A stretch of 64,000 nucleotides of DNA from the NCBI RefSeq assembly GCF_001677335.1, contig NZ_LZYB01000002.1, positions 1-64,000 of the forward strand, read 5' to 3'. The position numbers were made by a program, and so were the translations under genes. The notes under the pieces were generated by a model. The model was not told where the DNA came from, ran no database searches, and was given only the letters and a program-made list of their open reading frames with translations. Source of the stretch: Erythrobacter dokdonensis DSW-74 (GTDB lineage: Bacteria > Pseudomonadota > Alphaproteobacteria > Sphingomonadales > Sphingomonadaceae). Each line of letters starts with the position of its first letter. The first letter of the stretch is position 1. Below, in pieces: positions 25,242 through 33,509 of this stretch.

Positions 25242-25877
25242 ATGACCTGGAACAGATATGGCCGCGGCGGCGGCTGGGAAAAGTTTGCCGAGACAATGGC
25301 GATGATGGCGATGAACAATGCCGCCAACATGGGCGGCCAGGGCTTCAAGGCGCGTTGGCGCTACGATAGCGAGGATGACGCCGAGGACGGCGGTCGCCAG
25401 CGCCGCCGCGAACGCCGCGGGCGGATGTTCGGACAGGGCGAGTTGCGGCTTGCGCTGCTGGCGCTGATCGCGGAGCAGCCCTCGCACGGCTATGAATTGA
25501 TCAAGCAGATCGAGGACATGACCGGCGGTGCCTATGCGCCCAGTCCCGGTGCGGTCTATCCGACGCTGCAGATGCTGGCCGACGAAGGCCAGATCGAGGA
25601 GGCCGAGGCCGAAGGGGCAAAGAAGCCGTTTGCCGCCACCGATGCCGGCCGCGCGGAGCTGGAGACCCGCAAGGACGAGGTCGACGAACTGATGCGCCGC
25701 CTCGGTCGCCACGCCGAACGCACCACCACGGTTCGCTCGCACGATCTGTTTCGCGCCATGGGCAATCTCGGCACCGTGCTCAAGAACCGCGCGCGTTCGG
25801 GCAAGCTCGACGAGCGTACCATCAACGAAATCGTCGACATGATCGACGAAATGGCCAAGCGTATCGAGCGGCTGTGA
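25242..25877 (+). CDS. PadR-family transcriptional regulator
   Basis: A 211-residue protein. The N-terminal 60 residues are disordered, glycine- and arginine-rich (WNRYGRGGGWEKFAETMAMM, then RRRERRGRMF). A PadR winged helix follows (about 62-140: GELRLALLALIAEQPSHGYE, LIKQIEDMTGGAY, SPGAVYPTLQML), with a helical C-terminal dimerisation part. PadR proteins are usually ligand-responsive repressors; the ligand here is unknown. ATG 25242 sits six bases after AGGAGG. The palindrome at 25197-25214 suggests autoregulation. A small membrane protein gene follows 80 bp downstream and may be a target. Confidence 0.88.
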   Translation: MTWNRYGRGGGWEKFAETMAMMAMNNAANMGGQGFKARWRYDSEDDAEDGGRQRRRERRGRMFGQGELRLALLALIAEQPSHGYELIKQIEDMTGGAYAPSPGAVYPTLQMLADEGQIEEAEAEGAKKPFAATDAGRAELETRKDEVDELMRRLGRHAERTTTVRSHDLFRAMGNLGTVLKNRARSGKLDERTINEIVDMIDEMAKRIERL

Positions 25878-25957
25878 CCCCGCGCGATTGCGCCGAACCC
25901 GACTGAGGCCTATTTTCTCCCCCGTTGCGCCTATGCCGATGGGGGAGGGAAGACCAG

Positions 25958-26422
25958 ATGAACCGGATGACCGGATCGCGCGCCAAGGCGCCGTGGCACT
26001 TGTGGGTGCTGGCTATCGTCAGCCTGCTGTGGTTTGCCGGAGGTGCAAACGACTATGTCATGACCAAGACCGATAACGCGGCCTATCTCGGCATGGCGGC
26101 GGAGAACACGGGCGTGAGCATCGAGACGATGCGCGCCTATTTCGATGCCTATCCGCTGTGGGCGACGGTGTGCTGGGCATTCGGCGTCTGGGGAGCAGTG
26201 GCGGGTTCGATCCTGCTGCTGTTCCGCAGCCGATTCGCCTTTCATGCGCTGGCAATTTCACTCGCCGGACTGGCCGGCTCGACGGCCTATACCTTCACGT
26301 CCGATATGCCGCCGGAATTTGCCGGCACCGGGCAACTGGTGTTCAGCGCGCTGATCTGGGCCTCGGTGATCGGCATGGCCGTTTATGCCCGGGCCATGAC
26401 GCGCGCAGGGGTGCTGCGTTAG
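25958..26422 (+). CDS. Hypothetical four-helix membrane protein
   Basis: A 154-residue protein with four hydrophobic segments (about 14-30, 66-88, 91-108 and 122-142), including WHLWVLAIVSLLWFAGGAND and AGSILLLFRSRFAFHALAIS. A conserved-looking NDY-x-MT sits after the first helix, as in uncharacterised sphingomonad inner-membrane proteins. The start follows GGGGGAGGGA. It lies downstream of the PadR gene in the same direction, and its 3' end overlaps the stop of the convergent glycosyltransferase gene by 4 bp. No transport or enzymatic motif visible. Confidence 0.75.
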   Translation: MNRMTGSRAKAPWHLWVLAIVSLLWFAGGANDYVMTKTDNAAYLGMAAENTGVSIETMRAYFDAYPLWATVCWAFGVWGAVAGSILLLFRSRFAFHALAISLAGLAGSTAYTFTSDMPPEFAGTGQLVFSALIWASVIGMAVYARAMTRAGVLR

Positions 26423-27615
26423 GCGGCGTCGCGCCGCTCGCGTTCCTGTAGCGCCCGGCGGTCTTCGACCAGCCGCACATAGGTATCGGCCACGACCTGG
26501 TTGATCGCCTCCCAGCTGTATTCGCAGGCCCTGGTCTCGCCTGCTGCGCCATGCGCCGCGCGCAAAGCCCGGTCCGTGCAATAACTTGCCAGCGCATCGG
26601 CGCATCCTGCGACATCTGCCGACAGGCCGGCCAGCGGGACGAGCTTGCCGGTCACGCCTTCCCTGACGATGCTGGCGCTGCCGGTGGCTCCGGCCGCAAC
26701 CACCGGCAGGCCGCAGGCCATCGCCTCAAGCGTCACATTGCCGAAGGCTTCGGTAACGGAAGGGTTGAAGAACACATCACCGCTGGCGAGTGCCGCACCA
26801 AGCGCTTCGCCGGTCTTGAAACCGGCAAAGATGCCGCCCGGCAGATTTTTCTCGAACCATTCGCGCGCGGGCCCGTCGCCGATGACCAGCACCTTGTGCG
26901 GCACCTGCTTGCGGCGCAGATGGATGATGGTTTCGGCAAAGACATCGAGTCCCTTTTCCATCACCAGACGCCCGAGGAAGACGATTGCCACATCATCATC
27001 GGCCAGGCCGATGCTGCGGCGCCATTCGGGATCGCGGCGGGCGGACGAGAAGATGGTGCGATCGACCCCGCGCGTCCACAGCCCGATATCGTCGTGCATC
27101 TCCATCGCCAGCAGTTCGTCGATCATGCTTTGCGAAGGCGCCACCAGCGCATCGCAGCGATTGTAGAAACGCCGCAACATCCGCACGATGAGCGGTTCGA
27201 GAAAGGCCATCTTGTAATAGCGCGGATAGGTCTCGAACCGGGTGTGGACGCTGGCCAGCACCGGAATGTCGTGATCCTGTGCCCAGCGCAGCGCTGCATG
27301 GCCCGAAGGGTCGGGCGAGGACAGGTGCACGATGTTGGGCGCGAACTTGTCGAGGTCGCGTCTTACCGCCGCATTGAAGCCCAGCGGCAGGCGATATTCA
27401 CCGCGTCCCTTCACCGGCATGGCGATGCTCGGCAGGCTGACGAGGTCGCCCGTCGGGGGAAAGGCAGGCTCGGCTACGGTGGGCGAATAGACTCGCACCG
27501 CCGCGCCTTTGGCCAGCAGCGAGCCGACCAAGCGGTTGAGGGCCTGATTGGCCCCGTCCCGGGTGTAGTTATAGTTGCCGCTGAACAGGGCAATGCGAAG
27601 GTCGGAAATCTGCAT
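26419..27615 (-). CDS. Glycosyltransferase family 4 (GT-B fold)
   Basis: A 398-residue GT-B enzyme. The N-terminal acceptor domain contains LFSGNYNYTRDGANQALNRL, and HLSSPDPSGHAALRWA lies near residue 100. The C-terminal nucleotide-sugar domain carries VFLGRLVMEKGLDVF (about 215) and the EX7E motif inside EAFGNVTLEAMACG (about 310). It resembles bacterial diacylglycerol glycosyltransferases and mannosyltransferases (MgtA/SqdX types). A glycolipid role in the membrane is plausible, but donor and acceptor cannot be told. It stands alone, with the start at 27615 just upstream of a divergent serC. Confidence 0.85.
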   Translation of the reverse strand: MQISDLRIALFSGNYNYTRDGANQALNRLVGSLLAKGAAVRVYSPTVAEPAFPPTGDLVSLPSIAMPVKGRGEYRLPLGFNAAVRRDLDKFAPNIVHLSSPDPSGHAALRWAQDHDIPVLASVHTRFETYPRYYKMAFLEPLIVRMLRRFYNRCDALVAPSQSMIDELLAMEMHDDIGLWTRGVDRTIFSSARRDPEWRRSIGLADDDVAIVFLGRLVMEKGLDVFAETIIHLRRKQVPHKVLVIGDGPAREWFEKNLPGGIFAGFKTGEALGAALASGDVFFNPSVTEAFGNVTLEAMACGLPVVAAGATGSASIVREGVTGKLVPLAGLSADVAGCADALASYCTDRALRAAHGAAGETRACEYSWEAINQVVADTYVRLVEDRRALQERERRDAA

Positions 27616-27734
27616 GGAGACGCCCGTTTAGGCGAGCCGGACGCAATTGGCGAGAGGCTATGCTCTCGTTTGCAGGCCAGGGATTGACCGGAATCATTCA
27701 TTGACTTGTCGCGCGCTGCCACTAGAGCGGCCAG

Positions 27735-27784
27735 CGGGCCACGCGGTCCCAACGCCGCGCGTGCTCTCTGCAAGGAGAGAATAC
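27735..27784 (+). ncRNA. serC RNA motif, leader of serC
   Basis: Just before serC, two hairpins can form. One pairs CACGCG (27740-27745) with CGCGTG (27758-27763). The next pairs CTCTC (27764-27768) with GAGAG (27775-27779) and so sequesters the AGGAG ribosome site a few bases from the ATG. Position, spacing and sequence fit the serC motif described upstream of alphaproteobacterial serC genes. It presumably controls translation; the ligand of this motif is not established. Confidence 0.65.
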
Positions 27785-28963
27785 ATGACTGACTATGTTC
27801 GCGGGCTCGCGCATGAGCCTACGCTGAAGCCTGAGCGCCCCTTTTTCTCGTCGGGCCCCACGGCAAAATTCCCCGGCTGGTCGCTCGACAAGCTCAAGAC
27901 CGAATCGCTTGGCCGCTCGCACCGCTCGGCGCTGGGCAAGGCGCGGCTGAAATATGCCATTGACCTCAGCCGCGAACTGCTCGGCATCCCCGATGATTAT
28001 CTGGTGGGCATCATGCCCGCGTCCGACACCGGCGCGATCGAAGCGGCGATGTGGTCGATGCTCGATCCTGCGCGCCCGGTGACGGTCGCAGCGTGGGAAA
28101 GCTTCGGCAATGTCTGGATCCAGGACGCGGTGAAGCAGTTGAAGCTGCCCAACCTGCAGGTGATGACCGCCGACTATGGCGAAATCCCCGATCTCACCAC
28201 CATCCCCCAGCGCAACGACGTGGTGTTCACCTGGAATGGTACGACGAGCGGCGCGATGATCCCGGACACCGACTGGCTCGAGCCGGGCCGCGAGGGTGTG
28301 ACCATCAACGATGCCACCAGCGCCATCTTCGCCCAGGAGATGGACTGGGCCAAGCTCGATGCCACGACCTACAGCTGGCAGAAGGTGATGGGCTCTGAAG
28401 CCCAGCACGGCATGCTGATCCTCAGCCCCAAGGCGGTCGAGCGGATCGAGAGCTATGATCCGGCCTGGCCGCTGCCCAAGCTGTTCCGCATGAAGAAGGG
28501 TGACAAGCTCAACCGCGGTATCTTCGCGGGCGAGACGATCAACACGCCCTCGATGCTGGCGACCGAGGATTACATCGCGGCACTGGAATGGGCCAAGAGC
28601 ATCGGCGGACGCAAGGCGCTGGTTGAACGCGCCAATGCCAATTCCAGGCTTGTGAAGGACTGGATCGAGGCCACCCCGTGGCTGCGCAACATGGTCGCCG
28701 ACCCGGCCAAGCAGACCAATACCGGCGTGTGCATGGTGTTTCAGGGCGACTGGTACGAAAGCCTTTCGGCCGAGGACCAGGCCGGCGTGCCGAAGAAGAT
28801 CGTCAAGCTGCTCGAAGAGCGCAACGTCGGCTATGACTTCAACGGCTACCGCGACGCGCCGCCGTCGTTGCGCATCTGGTGCGGTTCTACCGTCGAGCAG
28901 GAGGACATCAAGCGCCTGCTGCCGTGGATCGAGTGGGCCTACGAAAAGGTCAAGAACGGCTGA
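27785..28963 (+). CDS. serC: Phosphoserine transaminase
   Basis: A 392-residue PLP-dependent class V aminotransferase that converts 3-phosphohydroxypyruvate and glutamate to phosphoserine, the second step of serine synthesis. It is of the longer, alphaproteobacterial SerC type. PFFSSGPTAKFPGW near the N terminus and SWQKVMGSEAQHG with PLP lysine 200 are visible. The start at 27785 lies in the serC leader RNA, a few bases after AGGAGAG. serA follows 117 bp downstream in the same direction, so the first two steps of serine biosynthesis are adjacent. Confidence 0.95.
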   Translation: MTDYVRGLAHEPTLKPERPFFSSGPTAKFPGWSLDKLKTESLGRSHRSALGKARLKYAIDLSRELLGIPDDYLVGIMPASDTGAIEAAMWSMLDPARPVTVAAWESFGNVWIQDAVKQLKLPNLQVMTADYGEIPDLTTIPQRNDVVFTWNGTTSGAMIPDTDWLEPGREGVTINDATSAIFAQEMDWAKLDATTYSWQKVMGSEAQHGMLILSPKAVERIESYDPAWPLPKLFRMKKGDKLNRGIFAGETINTPSMLATEDYIAALEWAKSIGGRKALVERANANSRLVKDWIEATPWLRNMVADPAKQTNTGVCMVFQGDWYESLSAEDQAGVPKKIVKLLEERNVGYDFNGYRDAPPSLRIWCGSTVEQEDIKRLLPWIEWAYEKVKNG

Positions 28964-28983
28964 GGCCGTCCGAATGTCCTATC

Positions 28984-29005
28984 GCCCCGGCCACCGCGCC
29001 GGGGC
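28984..29005 (+). terminator. GC-rich hairpin between serC and serA
   Basis: CCCCGGC pairs with GCCGGGG around a six-base loop, followed by CGCTTTCCCC. The stem is strong but the T tract is weak, so it may attenuate rather than end transcription into serA. A second small hairpin (ATCCCG/CGGGAT) lies at 29041-29060, just before the serA ribosome site. Confidence 0.4.
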
Positions 29006-29080
29006 CGCTTTCCCCAATTCCCAATGCGCGCATCGCGCAATCCCGTGCAGAAGCGGGATGACGAGTGGAAGGAATTTCCC

Positions 29081-30667
29081 ATGACCAAGCCCAAAGTTCT
29101 CATCAGCGACAAGATGGACCCCAACGCCGCGCGCATCTTCGAAGAGCGCGGCTGCGATGTCGATGTGATTACCGGCGAAACGCCCGAACAGCTGATCGCC
29201 CGGATCGGCGAGTATGATGGCCTCGCCATCCGCTCCTCGACCAAGGTGACCAAGGCGGTGCTTGATGCCGCCACCAACCTCAAGGTCATCGGCCGCGCCG
29301 GGATTGGCGTCGATAACGTCGATATCCCCTATGCCTCGTCCAAGGGCGTGGTGGTGATGAACACTCCCTTCGGCAATTCGATTACCACCGCCGAACACGC
29401 CATCGCGCTGATGTTCGCGCTCGCTCGCCAGATCCCTGACGCGAACGCCCAGACGCAGGCCGGCCTGTGGCCCAAGAGCGGGTTCATGGGGGTGGAGCTG
29501 ACCAACAAGACGCTTGGCCTGATCGGGGCGGGCAATATCGGCTCGATCGTTGCCAGCCGCGCCCTCGGCCTGCGCATGAAGGTGATCGCCTATGATCCCT
29601 TCCTGACCGAAGATCGCGCGGTCGAAATGGGCGTGGAGAAGGTCGATCTCGACACGCTCCTGAGCCGCGCCGATTTCGTCACGCTGCACACGCCCTTGAC
29701 GGAGGAGACGCGCAACATCCTCAGCCGCGAACGTCTGGAAGGCGCCAAGAAGGGCATCCGCATCATCAATTGCGCGCGCGGGGGGCTGATCGACGAGGCG
29801 GCGCTCAGGGATTGCCTGGAAAGCGGACAGGTTGCAGGCGCCGCGCTCGACGTGTTCGAGACCGAGCCGCCGGCCAAGGATCATCCGCTGTTCGGTACGC
29901 CCAACTTCATCTGCACCCCGCACCTCGGAGCCTCTACCACCGAAGCGCAGGTCAATGTCGCGCTGCAGGTGGCCGAACAATTGTCCGATTACCTCGTCAA
30001 TGGCGGGGTCACCAACGCCTTGAACGTTCCTTCGCTTTCTGCCGAGGAAGCTCCCAAGCTTAAGCCCTACATGGCGCTCGCCGAAAAGCTCGGCAGCCTC
30101 GTTGGGCAGCTGGCGCACGGTAACCTGACCAATATCAGTATCGAACGCGAGGGTGCGGCCGCCGGTCTTAACGGCAAGCCTATCACCGCCGCTGTGCTGG
30201 CCGGTTTCATGCGGCGCTATTCGGACACCGTGAACATGGTCAACGCGCCGTTCCTCGCCAAGGAGCGCGGGCTCGACGTGCGTGAGGTCCGGCATGACCG
30301 CGAAGGCGCCTATAATACGCTGATCCGGGTGACGGTTGAAACAGCGCAGGGTTCGCGTTCGGTCGCCGGCACGCTGTTCGGGACCGAAGCGCCGCGTCTT
30401 GTCGAGATCTTCGGCATCGGTATCGAGGCGGACCTGTCCGGCCACATGCTCTACATCGTCAATGACGACAAGCCGGGCTTCATCGGCCGCATTGGGACCC
30501 TGCTCGGCAGCCACGGTATCAACATCGGCACCTTCAACCTGGGTCGCCGCGAGGCCGGCGGGGAAGCAGTGCTGCTGCTGAGCCTCGACGACGCTCTGAC
30601 ACCCGAGGTGATTGCCGAGGCAGAGAAGGTCGAAGGCGTGAAGCTGGTCAAGGCGCTGTCGTTCTGA
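29081..30667 (+). CDS. serA: D-3-phosphoglycerate dehydrogenase
   Basis: A 528-residue type I (long) PGDH that oxidises 3-phosphoglycerate to 3-phosphohydroxypyruvate with NAD, the entry to serine synthesis. Seen: substrate domain, Rossmann motif LGLIGAGNIGSIVASRALG (about 146-164), INCARGGLIDE with catalytic Arg, the D-x-F-x-x-EPP region, catalytic His in TPHLGAST, an intervening regulatory domain, and a C-terminal ACT domain (about 455-528, YIVNDDKPGFIGRIGTLLGS) that usually binds serine for feedback inhibition. The start at 29081 follows AAGGA. It is co-directional with serC. Confidence 0.96.
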   Translation: MTKPKVLISDKMDPNAARIFEERGCDVDVITGETPEQLIARIGEYDGLAIRSSTKVTKAVLDAATNLKVIGRAGIGVDNVDIPYASSKGVVVMNTPFGNSITTAEHAIALMFALARQIPDANAQTQAGLWPKSGFMGVELTNKTLGLIGAGNIGSIVASRALGLRMKVIAYDPFLTEDRAVEMGVEKVDLDTLLSRADFVTLHTPLTEETRNILSRERLEGAKKGIRIINCARGGLIDEAALRDCLESGQVAGAALDVFETEPPAKDHPLFGTPNFICTPHLGASTTEAQVNVALQVAEQLSDYLVNGGVTNALNVPSLSAEEAPKLKPYMALAEKLGSLVGQLAHGNLTNISIEREGAAAGLNGKPITAAVLAGFMRRYSDTVNMVNAPFLAKERGLDVREVRHDREGAYNTLIRVTVETAQGSRSVAGTLFGTEAPRLVEIFGIGIEADLSGHMLYIVNDDKPGFIGRIGTLLGSHGINIGTFNLGRREAGGEAVLLLSLDDALTPEVIAEAEKVEGVKLVKALSF

Positions 30668-30687
30668 TGTCTCGGCTTCACCCCCTG

Positions 30688-30705
30688 CTCCCCTCGCTTG
30701 GGGAG
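30688..30705 (+). terminator. Hairpin after serA, possibly part of a dispersed palindromic repeat
   Basis: CTCCCC pairs with GGGGAG around TCGCTT, 20 bp after the serA stop. GC-rich CCCCT/GGGG sequence continues to 30720 without a T tract. Such CTCCCC-loop-GGGGAG units occur as dispersed intergenic repeats in sphingomonads. Its role as a terminator is uncertain. Confidence 0.35.
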
Positions 30706-30770
30706 GGGCCGGGGGTGGGGCAGTGCAAGCCCCTTCACCCGCGCGTGATTGCCCGCTAAGCGCGCAGTGC

Positions 30771-31913
30771 ATGACCCAGCCCAACGATCTCCTGCCCGCC
30801 GACCTGCTACCAGAGGGCCTCGAAGACCGTCTCCCGCTTGAAGCGGCGCGGATCACGGCGGCGATGCGCGCCTGCCTCGCGGTGCTCGATGCCCATGGCT
30901 ATGACCGCGTGCGCCCGCCGTTGCTCGAATTCGAGGCTTCGCTGGCGGGCCGCATGGCAGGTGTTGCCAAGGGCGAAGGGCGCGCGATGTTCCGCTTCGT
31001 CGATCCGGCGTCCTTGCGCACCCTCGCCCTGCGCAGCGACATGACCCCGCAGGTCGGGCGCATCGCTGCGACCAGTCTTGCGGCTGCGGCCCGGCCGCTG
31101 CGCCTTTGCTATTGCGGCGATACGGTGGTGATCAAGGCGAGCCAGCTCGATCCTGCACGTGAACGGCTGCAACTGGGCGCGGAGCTGATCGGTGCAGATT
31201 CCGTCGCTGCCGCCAGCGAGGCGGTGATGCTGGCGGTCGAGGCGTTGAAGGCGGCAGGCCTCAACGGCATCTCGGTCGATTTCACGCTGCCCGATCTGGT
31301 CGATACGCTGGCCGAAAAGGCCTTTCCGCTGGCGCCCGAGCGGCGCGAGGCGGTACGGCGCGAGCTCGATACCAAGGATGCAGGCGGATTGCGCGCGGCA
31401 GGGGGAGAGGCCTATCTGCCGCTGCTTTATGCCACCGGGCCGTTTGCCGATGCGCTTGCGGGGCTGCGCGCCGTCGACGCGGGCGGCGCGTTGAAATCGC
31501 GGCTTGACGGGCTGGAGGCGATTGCCGCGCAAATCGGTGATGCTGCGCGCATCACGCTCGACCCGACCGAACGGCACGGCTTCGAATACCAGTCATGGTT
31601 CGGCTTTACACTCTATGCCGAAGGATTGCGCAGTGCGGTGGGGCGGGGCGGTACCTACCGCATCGCGGGCAGCGAGGAACCGGCGACGGGGTTCACCCTG
31701 TATCTCGATCGTCTTGCCGAAGCCGCTCCGCAGCCCGGAGCGGTGCCGATGGTCTGGCTTCCCTTCGGCCATGATCGCGCGGCGGCAGCGGCGCTCAGGG
31801 CGCAAGGCATGCGCACCCGCGCGCAACTGGCCGAGGGCGAGGATGGACGAGTTCTGGGATGCACCCACATCCTCGAGGGTGGAATACCCGTCGCGCTGGA
31901 GGCCCCTTCGTGA
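30771..31913 (+). CDS. hisZ: ATP phosphoribosyltransferase regulatory subunit
   Basis: A 380-residue HisRS-like paralogue without tRNA-synthetase function. HisZ associates with short-form HisG to make the first enzyme of histidine synthesis active and feedback-sensitive. The class II motif 2-like region (GRAMFRFVDPASLRTLALRS, then DMTPQVGRI) and GGTYRIAG near 305 are visible; the C-terminal anticodon-binding domain of HisRS is lacking. Its presence implies a short HisG elsewhere; hisG is not in the window. The gene overlaps the ridA start by GTGA. Confidence 0.93.
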   Translation: MTQPNDLLPADLLPEGLEDRLPLEAARITAAMRACLAVLDAHGYDRVRPPLLEFEASLAGRMAGVAKGEGRAMFRFVDPASLRTLALRSDMTPQVGRIAATSLAAAARPLRLCYCGDTVVIKASQLDPARERLQLGAELIGADSVAAASEAVMLAVEALKAAGLNGISVDFTLPDLVDTLAEKAFPLAPERREAVRRELDTKDAGGLRAAGGEAYLPLLYATGPFADALAGLRAVDAGGALKSRLDGLEAIAAQIGDAARITLDPTERHGFEYQSWFGFTLYAEGLRSAVGRGGTYRIAGSEEPATGFTLYLDRLAEAAPQPGAVPMVWLPFGHDRAAAAALRAQGMRTRAQLAEGEDGRVLGCTHILEGGIPVALEAPS

Positions 31914-32308
31914 CTGATATAATCAAGCCGATCGCGCTCGAAAACGACCCGCTTGCGCCCTATTTTATCGCGCCCGGCTGGCAGGTGGGCAACCTGCTTT
32001 TTCTCTCCGGGCAGGCGAGCATCGGCGCGGACGGCAGCATTGTCGGCATCGGCGATTTTGACGCGCAGCTGGCCCGGACTTTCGCCAATATCGAGAAGGT
32101 GCTGGCCGCGGGCGGCAGTGATCTGTCGAAGGTGGTCAAGGTCACGATCTACCTCACCGACATGGACAACTTCCCGAAGATCGTCGAAGCCCGCCAGCGC
32201 TATTTCACCGCGCCCTATCCGGCCGACACCACGGTGGAGGTGCGCAGCCTCGCGCTGCCCGAGCTCATGGTCGAGATCGACGTGATCGCGACCACCTCGG
32301 CCAGCTAA
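31910..32308 (+). CDS. ridA: RidA/YjgF/UK114 family enamine-imine deaminase
   Basis: A 132-residue RidA-fold protein starting at a GTG that overlaps the hisZ stop. RidA enzymes hydrolyse reactive 2-aminoacrylate and related imines released by PLP enzymes. Visible: SGQASIGADGSI near residue 40, then VVKVTIYLTDMDNF, and the conserved Arg of the active site in TVEVRSLALPELMVEIDVIA. Coupling to hisZ, near the serine genes, fits protection of amino-acid metabolism. The exact substrate and RidA subgroup are not certain. Confidence 0.9.
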   Translation: MTDIIKPIALENDPLAPYFIAPGWQVGNLLFLSGQASIGADGSIVGIGDFDAQLARTFANIEKVLAAGGSDLSKVVKVTIYLTDMDNFPKIVEARQRYFTAPYPADTTVEVRSLALPELMVEIDVIATTSAS

Positions 32309-33366
32309 CTGAACACTCGCTCCAGGAAGGCATCGACGGCCTCGGTCTGGGCCTTGCCCGCCTCGGTACCAAGCTCGCGGTTCATCCGTCCGTGATCGGT
32401 GCCGGTTATCGCCACCGCCGATGCATCCTTGCCCGCCTTCGCGAGCGCGCCGGCAAGCGCCTCGGACTGGGCTTTCGAGCCGGGACGCTCGGCAACGTAG
32501 AGCGCCAGCCAGTGGGGCGCATCCCTGCCGCCCACGTGAGCAATGGGAGACAGCGCCTTGTGCCGCGCCGGATCAGTCCCGAACACGTCCCTGTAAAGCG
32601 TCGGCAGTTCCATTGTCGGACGCGCGACAGCATCGGCCACGTCATAGCCGGCCCCGTCCAGCAGCACGACGCCCTTGATCGCATCGAAGGCGTCTCCGGC
32701 ATATTGCGGATCACTCGCCACCAGCGCCGCGAGATGCGCGCCTGCGCTGTGGCCCATCAGCACGATCCGGTCAGGATCGAAGCCACCGCTTTCCGCCTGC
32801 GCCCTCAACGCGCGCAGAGCCGCGCCGATATCGGCAGCCTGGTTCTCGACCGGCGCGTCCGGCAGCACCCGGTAGCCTGCCGAGGCAAAGACATAGCCCC
32901 GATCCTTGAAATGCTGCGGCTTGGCCTGCACCGTCGCCTTGTGGTTGCCCATCTGCCAGCCACCGCCGTGGACGAACAGCACCAGCGGCGCATCGCCGAC
33001 CGCGTCATTGGGGGTGTAGACATCGACCTGCTGGCGCAGGTGATCGCCATAGACCACCGTGCTCGAAACCCTGCCGCTGGCAAACCTGCCCGCGCCCTGC
33101 CCCGCTCGCGCGCCCTCGCGCCCGCCACGTGCCTCCATGCGCTGGCGCAGTTCGGTGCGGCAGGTTTCGGACAGTTCGGCGGCTTTCTCGCGCAGACAGG
33201 CGCGCATCTTGGCGCGGTCTGCCTGTCCCTGCGTGCCGCACAGCTGCATGATCTCCTCGCGGCATTCGGCGGGCAGGCGTCCCTGACCGCGCTGCTGGGC
33301 CAGGATCGGCGAGGCTATCGCGGCAATGGCAGCGGCAGCAAGCAGGGCTTTGGTGGCAGTCTTCAT
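32305..33366 (-). CDS. Secreted alpha/beta-hydrolase (BD-FAE-type esterase) with Cys-rich N-terminal domain
   Basis: A 353-residue protein with a signal peptide (MKTATKALLAAAAIAAIASP, ILAQ cleavage). It then has an unusual Cys-rich helical stretch (residues 35-75; Cys at CREEIMQLCG, MRACLREK and ETCRTEL), followed by a carboxylesterase domain: oxyanion HGGGW near 140, nucleophile GHSAGAHLAAL near 205, and catalytic His in TGTDHGRMNR near the end. The start at 33366 follows AAGGA; a more upstream ATG (33402) would break the signal peptide. It converges on ridA with a 4-bp overlap. Substrate unknown. Confidence 0.85.
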   Translation of the reverse strand: MKTATKALLAAAAIAAIASPILAQQRGQGRLPAECREEIMQLCGTQGQADRAKMRACLREKAAELSETCRTELRQRMEARGGREGARAGQGAGRFASGRVSSTVVYGDHLRQQVDVYTPNDAVGDAPLVLFVHGGGWQMGNHKATVQAKPQHFKDRGYVFASAGYRVLPDAPVENQAADIGAALRALRAQAESGGFDPDRIVLMGHSAGAHLAALVASDPQYAGDAFDAIKGVVLLDGAGYDVADAVARPTMELPTLYRDVFGTDPARHKALSPIAHVGGRDAPHWLALYVAERPGSKAQSEALAGALAKAGKDASAVAITGTDHGRMNRELGTEAGKAQTEAVDAFLERVFS

Positions 33367-33509
33367 GCGGGGGTCCTTGTGCATAGCGTTACCGTGCTTC
33401 AACGCGCCATAGCAGGCAACCCTTCGCGCAGGGCCTCGCGCACGCTTGCCACCCTGCGCCGGACAGCCTAGTGCGCCTGCGGTTTTGACGCCACCGGATA
33501 AGGATAAAG

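Noticed and set aside
26551..27687. A 378-codon plus-strand frame opposite the glycosyltransferase
   Set aside because: It is an antisense shadow; the minus-strand protein has clear GT-B motifs.
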